Assembly (NCBI GenBank): GCA_018648985.1 | Contig: JABGOT010000086.1 | Location: 1-17,131, forward strand | Length of the DNA stretch: 17,131 bases | Direction of reading: 5' to 3' | Origin: Candidatus Ruthturnera sp. | GTDB taxonomy: Bacteria; Pseudomonadota; Gammaproteobacteria; PS1; Pseudothioglobaceae | In this document: one piece after another, positions 7,637-15,082 of the stretch | Position numbering within the stretch: position 1 is the stretch's first letter | Layout: each line of letters begins with the position of its first letter | Position numbers and translations under genes: made by a program | The notes under the pieces: model-generated | Database searches by the model: none | Told to the model about the DNA's origin: nothing | What the model saw: the letters and a program-made list of their open reading frames with translations, nothing else

Positions 7637-7650
7637 GGTGAAAATTCACC
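7637..7650. promoter_or_regulatory. Short dyad GGTGAA-AA-TTCACC upstream of the iscX promoter
   Basis: Two 6-bp arms are perfectly complementary around a 2-bp centre. It lies about 18 bp upstream of the putative -35 of the iscX operon, a position that suits a regulator site. On the plus strand it is followed by TGTTTTTT and could resemble a weak terminator, but no plus-strand gene ends here. Confidence 0.3.
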
Positions 7651-7700
7651 TGTTTTTTAGAGATCTTTGTATGGGTATGGATGATTAGCAAAATTCTAGA

Positions 7701-7780
7701 TTGTACCGAATTGAGTTTTTTTTTAAAGCTTGCTCTAGTAGAGCTAAAGTGAGTTTTAAAAAATATTCAATTCGGTGCAA
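7701..7780. repeat. 80-bp imperfect dyad between spoT and iscX
   Basis: TTGTACCGAATTGA (7701-7714) faces TCAATTCGGTGCAA (7767-7780), with 13 of 14 pairs matching and the exception being a T/G pair. Inward of these arms, a T-rich run (7716-7724) faces an A-rich run (7758-7763). At the centre is a second dyad, GCTCTA-G-TAGAGC (7732-7744). The structure could be a cruciform, a spoT mRNA 3' hairpin, or a small repeat element. It fills much of the 257-bp gap 7569-7825, in which I see no gene. Confidence 0.6.
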
Positions 7781-7825
7781 GATGGGGTTTTGATGACTAT
7801 TCATATTTATATAAAGGTCTCTTAG

Positions 7826-9925
7826 TTATGCCCGCGCAACTGAGTGCACAAATTCTAAGCTTTTTATCGCATATAGCGCCTCATCCAGCTTGCTAGCATT
7901 CGCCACACTAATCACCAAGTTAAGCGCTTTCATCGAGTGGTCTCTTTCTTCTACTTCTAGGTGTTCAATATTAACGCCGATTTGGGCAATAACGTTAGCA
8001 ATAGAGGCTAGCATACCACGGCGATTTTCTACCTGAACTCGAACCAACACATTAAACTCTTCAGCTTCATCTGCTTGCCAATCAATCTCCAGCCATTGTT
8101 CATTTTTTTGCTTAGCATGAATCAAATTGCCACAGTCAAATCGATGCATTACCAAGCCTTTACTGGTGGTTAGTACACCGGCCACTTTATCGCCCGGAAT
8201 TGGATAGCAGCAATGGGCAAAACTAATTGCCTTGCCTTGAGTTTTTGTAATACTGATATTCTTGATAACACAATGATCACCATCGCATTGAAGCTTGTTA
8301 AGTACAACAGATACCATTGCCTCAGATAGACCGATTTTCATGTACAAATCTTCTTTAGAGTCACACTTAAAATCTTGCAAGCACGCCGCCCAACTCTCTT
8401 CGCTAATTGGGCTGCCACCACCCTGATACTCTAAAGCGTTACTCAATAAATACTCACCCAGCTGAATCAACTCAGAAGCAGACTCCTCTTTAAGTTTAAC
8501 TTTAATAGAGGCTTTTGCTTTAGCAGTAACCGCTATTTGTAGCCAAGTTGGATGCGGCTTGGCCTTTTTATTAGTAATAATTTCAATCGTCTGCCCTGAT
8601 TTTAGCTCGGCTGAAATCGATGCATTAACTTGATCCACCTTGGCTTTTACCGTCTGATTACCCACATTGGTATGGATTGCGTAGGCAAAATCCAACACCG
8701 TTGATTTATAAGGTAATTGAATAATTTCACCCTTAGGGGTAAATACAAAAACCTCTGAAGGAAATAAGTCAGTTTTGGTTTCTTCTAAAAACTCTACCGA
8801 AGTACCTGAGTTTTGCTGAATCTCTAACAACGAGCCCAGCCAATTACTGGCCAATTCTGCAGGATTACTACTGTCACTCTTATAATGCCAATGTGCAGCA
8901 ATACCGTATTCAGAAACAAAATGCATGTCTTTTGATCGAATCTGTACCTCAATAAAGATTTTATTCGGCCCAAACAAAACCGTATGTAATGACTGATAGC
9001 CATTTGATTTTGGCAAAGCCACATAGTCTTTAAACTTGCCAGGCAAAGGCTTGTACAAATTATGAATAATGCCCAGCGCTTGGTAACACTGCGCCACATC
9101 ATCTACAATCACTCTAAAAGCATACATATCAAGCACTTGAGAGAATTTCAACTGCTTGATTTTCATCTTTTTATAAATACTACAAGGTTGTTTTTGGCGC
9201 CCGGTAATCTTCACCTTGCTCAAACCTTCTTGGTTTAATCGGTTTTCAATTTCCCCTTGAATATGAGTAATGATCTTTTTACGATTACCACATTGTTTTT
9301 TGATTTGACGCGTTAGCACTTTATAACGATAAGGGCTGATAATTTCAAAACACAGGTTGTCCAGCTCAACTCTAATACTGTTTAAACCCAAACGCCTAGC
9401 AATAGGTGCGTGGATCTCAGCTGTTTCTTTAGCAATACGTAATTGCTTTTTTCTACTCATTGATTTGAGTGTGCGCATATTGTGCAAACGATCAGCCAGC
9501 TTGATCATCATCACCCGCATATCAGTACTCATGGCTAAAAATAGCTTTCTAAAGTTTTGCGCTTGCTGATCAATATTTGAATGAAACTCTAAGCCCGTTA
9601 GCTTTGACACGCCTTGTACAATATGCGCCACCTCCTCACCAAAATCATTAACAATGTCTTCGTGTGTTAGAGTGGTGTCTTCAATACAGTCGTGCAATAA
9701 CGCCGCTGCAATACAATAATAATCTAGCTTTAACTCAGCCAAAATCATCGCCACGTTAATCGGGTGAAATACATAGGCTTCGCCTGAGCGGCGATATTGC
9801 CCATCATGCGCCGTAGCCGCTACAATGTAAGCTTGATAGACATTCTCAACCTGATCTGTTGACATATAGGTGTCCAGCGTCTCACACAGATCACTAATTA
9901 AGATTCTTTTTTCAAATAAACTCAT
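7826..9925 (-). CDS. spoT: Bifunctional (p)ppGpp synthetase/hydrolase SpoT
   Basis: SpoT makes and degrades the alarmone (p)ppGpp. Both halves look intact. The HD hydrolase (about 25-180) has H54 in YVFHP, H78-D79 and E82-D83 in LLHDCIEDT, and KLADRLHNMRTL at 142-153. The synthetase (about 230-350) has YAFRVIVDD at 268-276, YVALPKSNGYQSLHT at 301-315 and the catalytic EVQIR at 326-330. A TGS domain follows (VFVFTPKGEIIQLPYKST, near 392-409), and then a C-terminal ACT domain (about 628-699, VENRRGMLASIANVIAQIGVN). The intact HDxxED motif separates it from the synthetase-only RelA. Length 699 is typical. Usual neighbours gmk and rpoZ are absent. The ATG at 9925 lacks a strong ribosome site. Confidence 0.95.
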   Translation of the reverse strand: MSLFEKRILISDLCETLDTYMSTDQVENVYQAYIVAATAHDGQYRRSGEAYVFHPINVAMILAELKLDYYCIAAALLHDCIEDTTLTHEDIVNDFGEEVAHIVQGVSKLTGLEFHSNIDQQAQNFRKLFLAMSTDMRVMMIKLADRLHNMRTLKSMSRKKQLRIAKETAEIHAPIARRLGLNSIRVELDNLCFEIISPYRYKVLTRQIKKQCGNRKKIITHIQGEIENRLNQEGLSKVKITGRQKQPCSIYKKMKIKQLKFSQVLDMYAFRVIVDDVAQCYQALGIIHNLYKPLPGKFKDYVALPKSNGYQSLHTVLFGPNKIFIEVQIRSKDMHFVSEYGIAAHWHYKSDSSNPAELASNWLGSLLEIQQNSGTSVEFLEETKTDLFPSEVFVFTPKGEIIQLPYKSTVLDFAYAIHTNVGNQTVKAKVDQVNASISAELKSGQTIEIITNKKAKPHPTWLQIAVTAKAKASIKVKLKEESASELIQLGEYLLSNALEYQGGGSPISEESWAACLQDFKCDSKEDLYMKIGLSEAMVSVVLNKLQCDGDHCVIKNISITKTQGKAISFAHCCYPIPGDKVAGVLTTSKGLVMHRFDCGNLIHAKQKNEQWLEIDWQADEAEEFNVLVRVQVENRRGMLASIANVIAQIGVNIEHLEVEERDHSMKALNLVISVANASKLDEALYAIKSLEFVHSVARA

Positions 9926-10027
9926 CTAAAAAATATAGGGCTAAAATATGGATAAATCTTTGCCATTATAATACAACCACGTCAGTATAATGCTACGCAA
10001 TATCAGTAATAAATTTACCTAAAATCA

Positions 10028-10804
10028 ATGAAAAATATACTCAAACTTGTTTTAATCTTGCCTTTCTTAACCCTATCTTTGAGTGGTTGTTTCTGGGAAG
10101 AAGAAACCAAAAGAGAGTCTATTACCAAAGGTTGGTCACCAAAAACTTTTTTTGAACAAGCCAAAGAGCAAATTAATGCTGGCTCTCTAGATAAAGGCAT
10201 CGAGCTTTACGAGCAATTACAAGCAGCCTACCCAGGCTCAAAATACGCCCTACAATCCAAACTAGAAATCGCCTACGCACTTTACAAGAGTGAAGATTAC
10301 GACCAAGCCATTGATCGCCTAAACAGCTACATCAAGCTTTACCCTGATCACTTTTCTACCCCGTATGCCTATTACTTACGTGGCGTCATCTCAGAAGACA
10401 AATCTCGTTCAATCCTAGACGATTACATTACTGACAACGCTCAGCGCGATGTTAACTCAGTACGCGATGCCTTTAATTATTACCTTGCTTTGATTGACAA
10501 ATTCCCAAAAACTGAATACGCTGAAGAAGCCAAATCTCGCTTAATCATCCTTAGAAACATCTTATCTAGACACGAGCTTTTTGTGGCAATTTACTACACC
10601 AAAAAAGGTGCTAACATCGCCGCTATTAACCGCAGCAAATACATTATTGAAAAATACCCAAACACACCTTCTATACCTGCAGCACTACACTTAATGGCGC
10701 ATAACTACGATGTAATCAGTGCTGATACATTTGCCAAAGATACTCGTCGCGTACTAGCAAAAAGCTACCCGCTTTATACGCCACACTATTCTTTAGAAGA
10801 CTAA
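10028..10804 (+). CDS. bamD: Outer-membrane assembly lipoprotein BamD (ComL)
   Basis: BamD is an essential lipoprotein of the BAM complex, which inserts beta-barrel proteins into the outer membrane. The signal peptide ends in the lipobox LSGC, so C21 is the lipidated residue. Five TPR-like repeats follow. Recognisable family parts are GWSPKTFFEQAKEQINAG, EQLQAAYPGSKYALQSKLEIAYALYKSEDYDQAI (spread over about 63-96), YPDHFSTPYAYYLRG and FPKTEYAEEAKSRL. Length 258 fits the family (about 245). It is divergent from spoT across 102 bp that contains two TATAAT hexamers (9967-9972, 9986-9991) without well-placed -35 partners, so I do not assign a promoter. Confidence 0.95.
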   Translation: MKNILKLVLILPFLTLSLSGCFWEEETKRESITKGWSPKTFFEQAKEQINAGSLDKGIELYEQLQAAYPGSKYALQSKLEIAYALYKSEDYDQAIDRLNSYIKLYPDHFSTPYAYYLRGVISEDKSRSILDDYITDNAQRDVNSVRDAFNYYLALIDKFPKTEYAEEAKSRLIILRNILSRHELFVAIYYTKKGANIAAINRSKYIIEKYPNTPSIPAALHLMAHNYDVISADTFAKDTRRVLAKSYPLYTPHYSLED

Positions 10805-10817
10805 CTAACTCACATTA

Positions 10818-11987
10818 ATGAACAAGCAAGAGCGCTTTTTCGCGCTTAAGATATCTTCTATTATGGCAACTCGTATGTTCGGGTTGTTTATGATCTTTCC
10901 AGTTTTCTCGGTCTACGCCACTCAATATGAAAACACCACGCCTTATTTAATTGGCCTTGCCATTGGTATTTACGGCTTAACTCAAGCACTTTTACAAATC
11001 CCATTTGGTTATTTGTCTGATCAAATCGGCCGTAAACCAATGCTTATTGTTGGCCTTATTATTTTCTTTATTGGTAGTGTAGTCGCTGCTAATGCTACTG
11101 ACATCATTGGTGTTGTGGTTGGTAGAGCCTTACAAGGTGGTGGTGCAATTTCTGCAGTGCTAATGGCCTTTTTGGCTGATTTTGTTTCACCTGATCAACG
11201 CGCCAAAGCCAATGCCTTTGTTGGTATGCAAATCGGCATGGCGTTCATGCTCTCGTTACTGATTGGCCCACTGATTACGGTTAATCTAGGTATTTCAGGG
11301 TTGTTTTGGGTCATTGCTGGCTTATCTATTGTAGCACTAGGCATTGTGTTTACCCTGCCTTATGTTAAGCCACAAGCGCAATACACGCTTTCTATTTCCA
11401 ATATTAAACAAGTCTTGAATGCCAACCTTCTAAAGCTAGACTTTAGTGTTTTCACCCTGCATTTAATCCTTACTTGTGCGTTCATTGTGATGCCGATACT
11501 ACTGGTTGAAAACAACATTGTTGCTACCGATTTAAAAGACAACTGGACCATGTATTTACCAGTTATGCTGGTTTCATTTGTTGGTATGCTGCCGATGATC
11601 ATCTTGGCTGAAAAATACCACAAACATAAGGCCATGATTCTTACTGCTATTTCAATCATGATCATGAGTCAAATCTTGTTTTACCAAACCCCACTCACCT
11701 ACACCACCTTCTTTATTTTACTGACTTTATTTTTTATCGCATTTAACGCCATGGAGGCCATGCTACCTTCACTTATTTCAAAAACTGCAACCAGCGCTAA
11801 GCGTGGCCTAGCAATGGGTATGTACTCTACCTCTCAATTTTTAGGTGCATTCATTGGTGGTGTATTTGGCGGGTGGATTTACAACACTTACGGCTTAAAT
11901 AGTGTATTCTTATTCACCACATTAATGGCAATAATCTGGTGGGGGATCATGCTCACCATGCAACAACAAAAACCAACGGGAGAGTAA
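10818..11987 (+). CDS. MFS transporter, probable drug/sugar efflux (YajR-like core)
   Basis: This is an inner-membrane major facilitator with about 12 hydrophobic helices in 389 residues. The MFS loop 2-3 motif is clear, GYLSDQIGRKPMLIVG (about 63-78), and helix 4 has GRALQGGGAISAV, typical of drug-H+ antiporters. The N-terminal RMFGLFMIFPVFSVYA resembles the YajR-type group. The extra C-terminal ferredoxin-like domain of E. coli YajR is absent, as the protein ends soon after helix 12. Substrate is unknown. It starts 13 bp after bamD without a clear ribosome site and ends four bases before ssb. An MFS gene next to ssb is an arrangement known in other gammaproteobacteria. Confidence 0.88.
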   Translation: MNKQERFFALKISSIMATRMFGLFMIFPVFSVYATQYENTTPYLIGLAIGIYGLTQALLQIPFGYLSDQIGRKPMLIVGLIIFFIGSVVAANATDIIGVVVGRALQGGGAISAVLMAFLADFVSPDQRAKANAFVGMQIGMAFMLSLLIGPLITVNLGISGLFWVIAGLSIVALGIVFTLPYVKPQAQYTLSISNIKQVLNANLLKLDFSVFTLHLILTCAFIVMPILLVENNIVATDLKDNWTMYLPVMLVSFVGMLPMIILAEKYHKHKAMILTAISIMIMSQILFYQTPLTYTTFFILLTLFFIAFNAMEAMLPSLISKTATSAKRGLAMGMYSTSQFLGAFIGGVFGGWIYNTYGLNSVFLFTTLMAIIWWGIMLTMQQQKPTGE

Positions 11988-11991
11988 CAAA

Positions 11992-12456
11992 ATGGCAGGA
12001 ATCAACAAAGTAATTTTAGTAGGTAATTTAGGCGCAAAACCCGAGGTTAAATACGCATCAAACGGCAACGCAATTGCCAATTTATCAGTCGCAACTTCAG
12101 AGTCATGGACAGATAAAAATACCGGACAAAAACAAGAGAAAACAGAATGGCACCGCGTTAGTGTATTTGGCAAACTAGCCGAGATCGCTGGCCAATATTT
12201 AGACAAAGGCTCTAAAGTTTACGTTGAAGGCAAACTCCAAACCAGAAGCTACGAGCAAGACGGTGTTAAAAAATACGCCACTGATATCGTTATATCAGGT
12301 TTTAACGGCACACTACAAATGTTAGATCGTCGTGACGATGCCGGTGGCGCACCAAGACCAGCTGGTGCATCAGCAGCGCCAGCACAAGCTGCAGCCACTC
12401 AAGACCCTATCACGCCAGTCGATAACGCTGGTTTTGATGACGATATTCCGTTCTAA
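11992..12456 (+). CDS. ssb: Single-stranded DNA-binding protein
   Basis: SSB coats single-stranded DNA during replication, repair and recombination and recruits partners through its tail. The OB fold covers about 1-110: MAGINKVILVGNLGAKPEVKY, then EWHRVSVFGKLAEIAGQYL and GSKVYVEGKLQTRSYEQDG. An alanine- and proline-rich linker (about 118-143) follows, ending in the acidic tip DDDIPF that binds partner proteins. Length 154 is normal. A GGGAGAG ribosome site is placed partly inside the end of the MFS gene, so the two are probably cotranscribed. A strong hairpin terminator follows 30 bp later. Confidence 0.97.
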   Translation: MAGINKVILVGNLGAKPEVKYASNGNAIANLSVATSESWTDKNTGQKQEKTEWHRVSVFGKLAEIAGQYLDKGSKVYVEGKLQTRSYEQDGVKKYATDIVISGFNGTLQMLDRRDDAGGAPRPAGASAAPAQAAATQDPITPVDNAGFDDDIPF

Positions 12457-12480
12457 GGATAACCTTAAGCAACACCCATT

Positions 12481-12508
12481 AAAAAGCCCGCTGATGCGGG
12501 CTTTTTTT
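12481..12508. terminator. Rho-independent terminator after ssb, likely bidirectional
   Basis: Stem GCCCGC (12486-12491) pairs with GCGGGC (12496-12501) around the loop TGAT, followed by seven T residues (12502-12508) and preceded by five A residues. The A-run on the other side lets it also stop transcripts coming leftward from the toxin gene ending at 12523. Confidence 0.93.
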
Positions 12509-12522
12509 GTTGTAACGCTTAT

Positions 12523-12798
12523 TTACTTATATACCTTGTCATGAGTGCCAATATCAACAGGAGTAATTCTCTTGTCTTCAATCATAAATTCAATACTAAT
12601 TCTATAACTTAAATTAATTGAAATTGAATGCAGTTCTTTTAATTTACCAACAAGCGGGTGTATTCTAAGTGACGGATGAAAAGGATCTGCCTCCATTAAC
12701 CTAATGGTTTTGGCATATTGTTTTTTTATTTCAGGGTGCTTTTTAAAAAACTTCTTGACTCGTTTTTCATACGAAGGTGTAAAAACTAACTGATACAT
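12523..12798 (-). CDS. RelE/YafQ-like toxin of a type II toxin-antitoxin pair
   Basis: This 91-residue basic protein reads as a RelE/ParE-fold mRNA interferase. It opens with YQLVFTPSYEKRVKKFFKKHPE, the core has RIHPLVGKLKELHSISINLSYRISIEF (41-70), and it ends IGTHDKVYK. H47, H57, R66 and H86 sit where YafQ-type toxins have catalytic histidines and a basic residue; the closing GTHD.VY is characteristic of the group. The usual role is ribosome-dependent mRNA cleavage, inferred from the family only. Its ATG overlaps the antitoxin stop by one base (TAATG, 12796-12800). The gene converges on ssb. Confidence 0.85.
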   Translation of the reverse strand: MYQLVFTPSYEKRVKKFFKKHPEIKKQYAKTIRLMEADPFHPSLRIHPLVGKLKELHSISINLSYRISIEFMIEDKRITPVDIGTHDKVYK

Positions 12799-13040
12799 TA
12801 AAGCTTAGACAGATGTTCGTCAGCGCTCATTACCTCACCTTTACCAGCCTTAATTTCAGCCCTTACTTCTTGCAATGCAGCCTCAAGCTCACATTCACGC
12901 AGATAATTATATCTCTCAAGACTTACTGTAACGTATTTAGATTCCCCCCTAACACTAATAATAGCCTCATCATTATGCTTTAATATTTCGTCAAACACGC
13001 CAACACCACGGGTTTTAAGTTCATTTGCAACAATATTCAT
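12798..13040 (-). CDS. Phd/YefM-like antitoxin
   Basis: This 80-residue acidic protein pairs with the toxin. The N-terminal MNIVANELKTRGVGVFDEIL followed by DEAIISVRGESKYVTVSLERYNYLRE is the Phd/YefM-type DNA-binding half. The C-terminal helix ALQEVRAEIKAGKGEVMSADEHL would wrap the toxin. In the family this half is degraded under stress, freeing the toxin, and the complex represses its own promoter. An AAGGTG ribosome site (13046-13051) is five bases from the ATG. The position of antitoxin before toxin is the usual order. Confidence 0.85.
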   Translation of the reverse strand: MNIVANELKTRGVGVFDEILKHNDEAIISVRGESKYVTVSLERYNYLRECELEAALQEVRAEIKAGKGEVMSADEHLSKL

Positions 13041-13053
13041 AGTAACACCTTAA

Positions 13054-13099
13054 ATAATACGATTAATAGTATTATAACAAAATAATAAATTTAACTCAA
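13054..13099 (-). promoter_or_regulatory. Promoter and operator dyad of the Phd/YefM-RelE pair
   Basis: On the minus strand, TTGAGT (13094-13099) and TATAAT (13071-13076) are separated by 17 bp, a near-ideal sigma-70 promoter. A dyad ATAATAC-N8-GTATTAT (13054-13060 and 13069-13075) covers the -10 and the predicted transcription start, where binding of the antitoxin complex would block transcription. Confidence 0.72.
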
Positions 13100-13116
13100 G
13101 CTGTAAATAGCACCAA

Positions 13117-14121
13117 TCAACATTCAATCCATTTAGGCACTGGTTTATTTTTAGCAAACAATCGTTTGATGCGCTTAAGTAGGTGACTTTCTCGTTTAAT
13201 CTTAAATGCCACCTCAGGCAATATCATGACGTGTATTTGCTCTAACTCGTCCAAATCTGGCTCAGGGTTTACATAGCTGATATACGGCGTAATATGAAAA
13301 CCCTTAAGCCCAATAGATTCTACAAATTCAATATTCTTCTTGCTATCATCCACCAGCATATCGCCATTACTATATCGAATATCCTTAGGTAAAGATTTAC
13401 CCCAAGTTGCATCAGGGTCATAATCGTCTCGATACACCACATCAATAAAGTACTCATTCAAACCAAGCTTATCAATAATTGACTCAGCTCTAGCCCTAGT
13501 GCTAGCAGTCCATATACTCATCTCAATGCCATTCGACTTTAATGAAGATAACAACTCAAACATACCTAATCGTACACGCTCACCTTTTTCACAAATCAGA
13601 GTATTGTCTAGATCAAACACTACTTTGTTAATGCCTTGCTTAGATTTATCCTTAACTGTGAAGTTGATTAGTTTTGCAAAATCACACTCATCGGCAATAC
13701 GCTTGGCCTCATCATTATGCAAATAACTAGCGTCAGGATCAATTCCTACCCTGCCAAGATCTAGCCGATCAGCATCCCAACAAGTGTTAATGGTGATGCA
13801 TGCTGGGCGTGTGCCGTACGTATGCCCCTTACAAGCGTCTGTCAGCTGCTTAAACTGCACATCATTAAGATCAATGATATCTCGATGCTTCATAGCGAAT
13901 ACAGCACCTCTAGGGCCGTGCCCTTTGTCGCGGCCTTCATTCTCACGCATACAATCATGAAAATACGCAAAATAAGACAGTACCGCTTTATCAGCACCAT
14001 TAAAGTTAGCAAGATAATGTCCGTTGCGTTCTACCGTTTGCCAGTGTTTAGCACCATGAATGGGGCTAGTAATAAAAGCTGACTCTTGTCTTAATACCTC
14101 TAATACTTCTGGTGCGATCAA
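13117..14121 (-). CDS. HD-domain protein fused to a HAD-like phosphatase domain, 334 aa
   Basis: Two hydrolase folds are joined. Residues 1-150 form an HD-type metal phosphohydrolase: IHGAKHW (H22, H26), FAYFHD (H55, D56), RDKGHGP (H68), ACKGHTYG (H100) and CWDADRLDLGRVGIDP (D116, D118). Residues 163-290 form a HAD-like domain with motif I VVFDLDNTLI (D170, D172), motif II IWTAST (T205), likely Lys K242 or K246, and motif III MLVDDSKKN (D258, D259). The motif I DLDNT pattern resembles FCP1-like or small-molecule HAD phosphatases. The tail is basic. The start is a TTG at 14121, three bases after the upstream gene, with GGGG upstream. Substrate is unknown; phosphorylated nucleotides or proteins are guesses. 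It is last in a four-gene operon. Confidence 0.8.
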   Translation of the reverse strand: MIAPEVLEVLRQESAFITSPIHGAKHWQTVERNGHYLANFNGADKAVLSYFAYFHDCMRENEGRDKGHGPRGAVFAMKHRDIIDLNDVQFKQLTDACKGHTYGTRPACITINTCWDADRLDLGRVGIDPDASYLHNDEAKRIADECDFAKLINFTVKDKSKQGINKVVFDLDNTLICEKGERVRLGMFELLSSLKSNGIEMSIWTASTRARAESIIDKLGLNEYFIDVVYRDDYDPDATWGKSLPKDIRYSNGDMLVDDSKKNIEFVESIGLKGFHITPYISYVNPEPDLDELEQIHVMILPEVAFKIKRESHLLKRIKRLFAKNKPVPKWIEC

Positions 14122-14124
14122 GCC

Positions 14125-14355
14125 CTACACCCCTTCAAACAAATCTCTTTGCTTGTTAAACGCCAAGCGTGTTCTAATAGCAATAGCTGAGCTATGTCTT
14201 AGCATCTCCTTTGAGCGTGTATACGCACTGGTATCCATCCAATTAAGCTCAGATAAATCCAGCTCTTGCTGTACGCATTGGCAAGCAGCGTTAGCAAACT
14301 CATTTGATACGCCAGAGACTTGATTTCGATTGGTAAAAATATTAAACAACGACAT
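14125..14355 (-). CDS. Unknown protein, 76 aa, third gene of the HD-HAD operon
   Basis: I do not recognise this protein. It starts MSLFNIFTNRNQVSGVSNEF and continues with a cysteine-containing helix, ANAACQCVQQELDLSELNW, then a polar helical half, SAYTRSKEMLRHSSAIAIRTRL. No membrane segment or signal is visible. It starts two bases after the stop of the 82-residue gene and ends three bases before the HD-HAD gene, so tight coupling is the main evidence that it is translated. Its own ribosome site is weak. Confidence 0.55.
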   Translation of the reverse strand: MSLFNIFTNRNQVSGVSNEFANAACQCVQQELDLSELNWMDTSAYTRSKEMLRHSSAIAIRTRLAFNKQRDLFEGV

Positions 14356-14357
14356 CG

Positions 14358-14606
14358 CTAAGCGCGCATCACTCTGTCAACAGGTCTTTGTGAATCTTTA
14401 TACGCCGGAAAAGCCAACATATCTTCTTCAAAATCACGGATCACTCGATCAGAAATTCTTTTAAATTGCATTCTGGCTTTTTCGATGTTAATTTCATCAT
14501 TATTATGAAATGCCATTGCATCCACAAGCTTACTAAATGCCGCTCTAATTTCTCTGTCAATATTCATTACTTCTACCACCGCGTGGCCTTTGGATCTTCT
14601 AATCAT
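14358..14606 (-). CDS. Unknown charged helical protein, 82 aa, second gene of the HD-HAD operon
   Basis: I do not recognise this protein. It is predicted mostly helical and highly charged: IDREIRAAFSKLVDAMAF, then INIEKARMQFKRISDRVIRD, then FEEDMLAF, ending DRVMRA. There is no membrane segment, and the look is of a small soluble partner protein. An AGGGGA ribosome site lies about six bases before the ATG. It lies 36 bp after the 56-residue gene and almost touches the next gene. Confidence 0.6.
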   Translation of the reverse strand: MIRRSKGHAVVEVMNIDREIRAAFSKLVDAMAFHNNDEINIEKARMQFKRISDRVIRDFEEDMLAFPAYKDSQRPVDRVMRA

Positions 14607-14642
14607 TTTTATCCCCTATTTGGTTATTTGTTTGTTTTATTT

Positions 14643-14813
14643 TTAATGTTTTGTTGCGCTTTCTAGCTCTTTAAATTCACACTGTTCAACCGCCAGTTTT
14701 AGTAGCTTTAATACATCCATATTGTCAAGCCTTTCATAGGCTTCAGCATTAGTCTTTGCCGGTATTGATAGCACCACATCCAAGGTCACGCCAATGTCTT
14801 TAAATTCTTCCAT
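14643..14813 (-). CDS. Unknown small acidic protein, 56 aa, first gene of the HD-HAD operon
   Basis: I do not recognise this protein. The frame stays open to 14852, but I choose the ATG at 14813 because a perfect AGGAGG (14818-14823) lies four bases upstream. The longer version would add a hydrophobic stretch (LLIFFIILGG) encoded by the leader. The chosen product starts MEEFKDIGVTLDVVLSIPAK and ends in an acidic and cysteine-containing helix, LLKLAVEQCEFKELESATKH. The predicted fold is a small alpha/beta protein. It opens the operon. Confidence 0.6.
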   Translation of the reverse strand: MEEFKDIGVTLDVVLSIPAKTNAEAYERLDNMDVLKLLKLAVEQCEFKELESATKH

Positions 14814-15082
14814 AAAGCCTCCTAAAATTATAAAAAATATGAGTAAAATCAAGGGAATAAGAGTCTACAGCTGATTTATAAAAAACAACAATAAATTAAC
14901 AAAAAGACTAAAAATTCGACTTGAATTTGTATTCAATTGTAGCGTAAATTAAATGTGTTTTGGGTGAAGATTTGCTGTTTTTTTTGACTATTTTTTACAA
15001 GTCAATACAGGCTTGATTTGCAGCTTAAAAAATATCATTAGTGGCTCAAAAAACAAAATCTCTAGCTTTGATATTTCACCGA
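14814..15082. other. Gene-free AT-rich stretch upstream of the HD-HAD operon
   Basis: No coding region is visible in this 269-bp stretch, which lies between parE and the operon and should hold the operon promoter. I found no convincing sigma-70 pair. On the minus strand a TTGTTA is followed 15 bp later by TATAAA near 14880-14900, which is too short a spacing to trust. A dyad TTGAAT-N4-ATTCAA lies at 14921-14936 and could be an operator. Confidence 0.4.

Noticed and set aside
7701..7780. Rho-independent terminator of spoT
   Set aside because: The stem is AT-rich with a very long interior and the T-run lies inside the arm instead of after the stem on the spoT strand.
9357..9569. Plus-strand frame inside spoT
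   Set aside because: It overlaps the spoT HD region, whose motifs are intact on the other strand.
11922..12206. Minus-strand frame across the end of the MFS gene and ssb
   Set aside because: Both plus-strand genes here are certain; this is an antisense shadow.
12332..12544. Plus-strand frame overlapping the end of ssb and the terminator
   Set aside because: It runs through the terminator hairpin, is out of frame with ssb, and has no ribosome site.
13822..14323. Two plus-strand frames opposite the HD-HAD operon
   Set aside because: They are antisense to tightly packed genes with recognisable HD motifs, and no ribosome site is visible.
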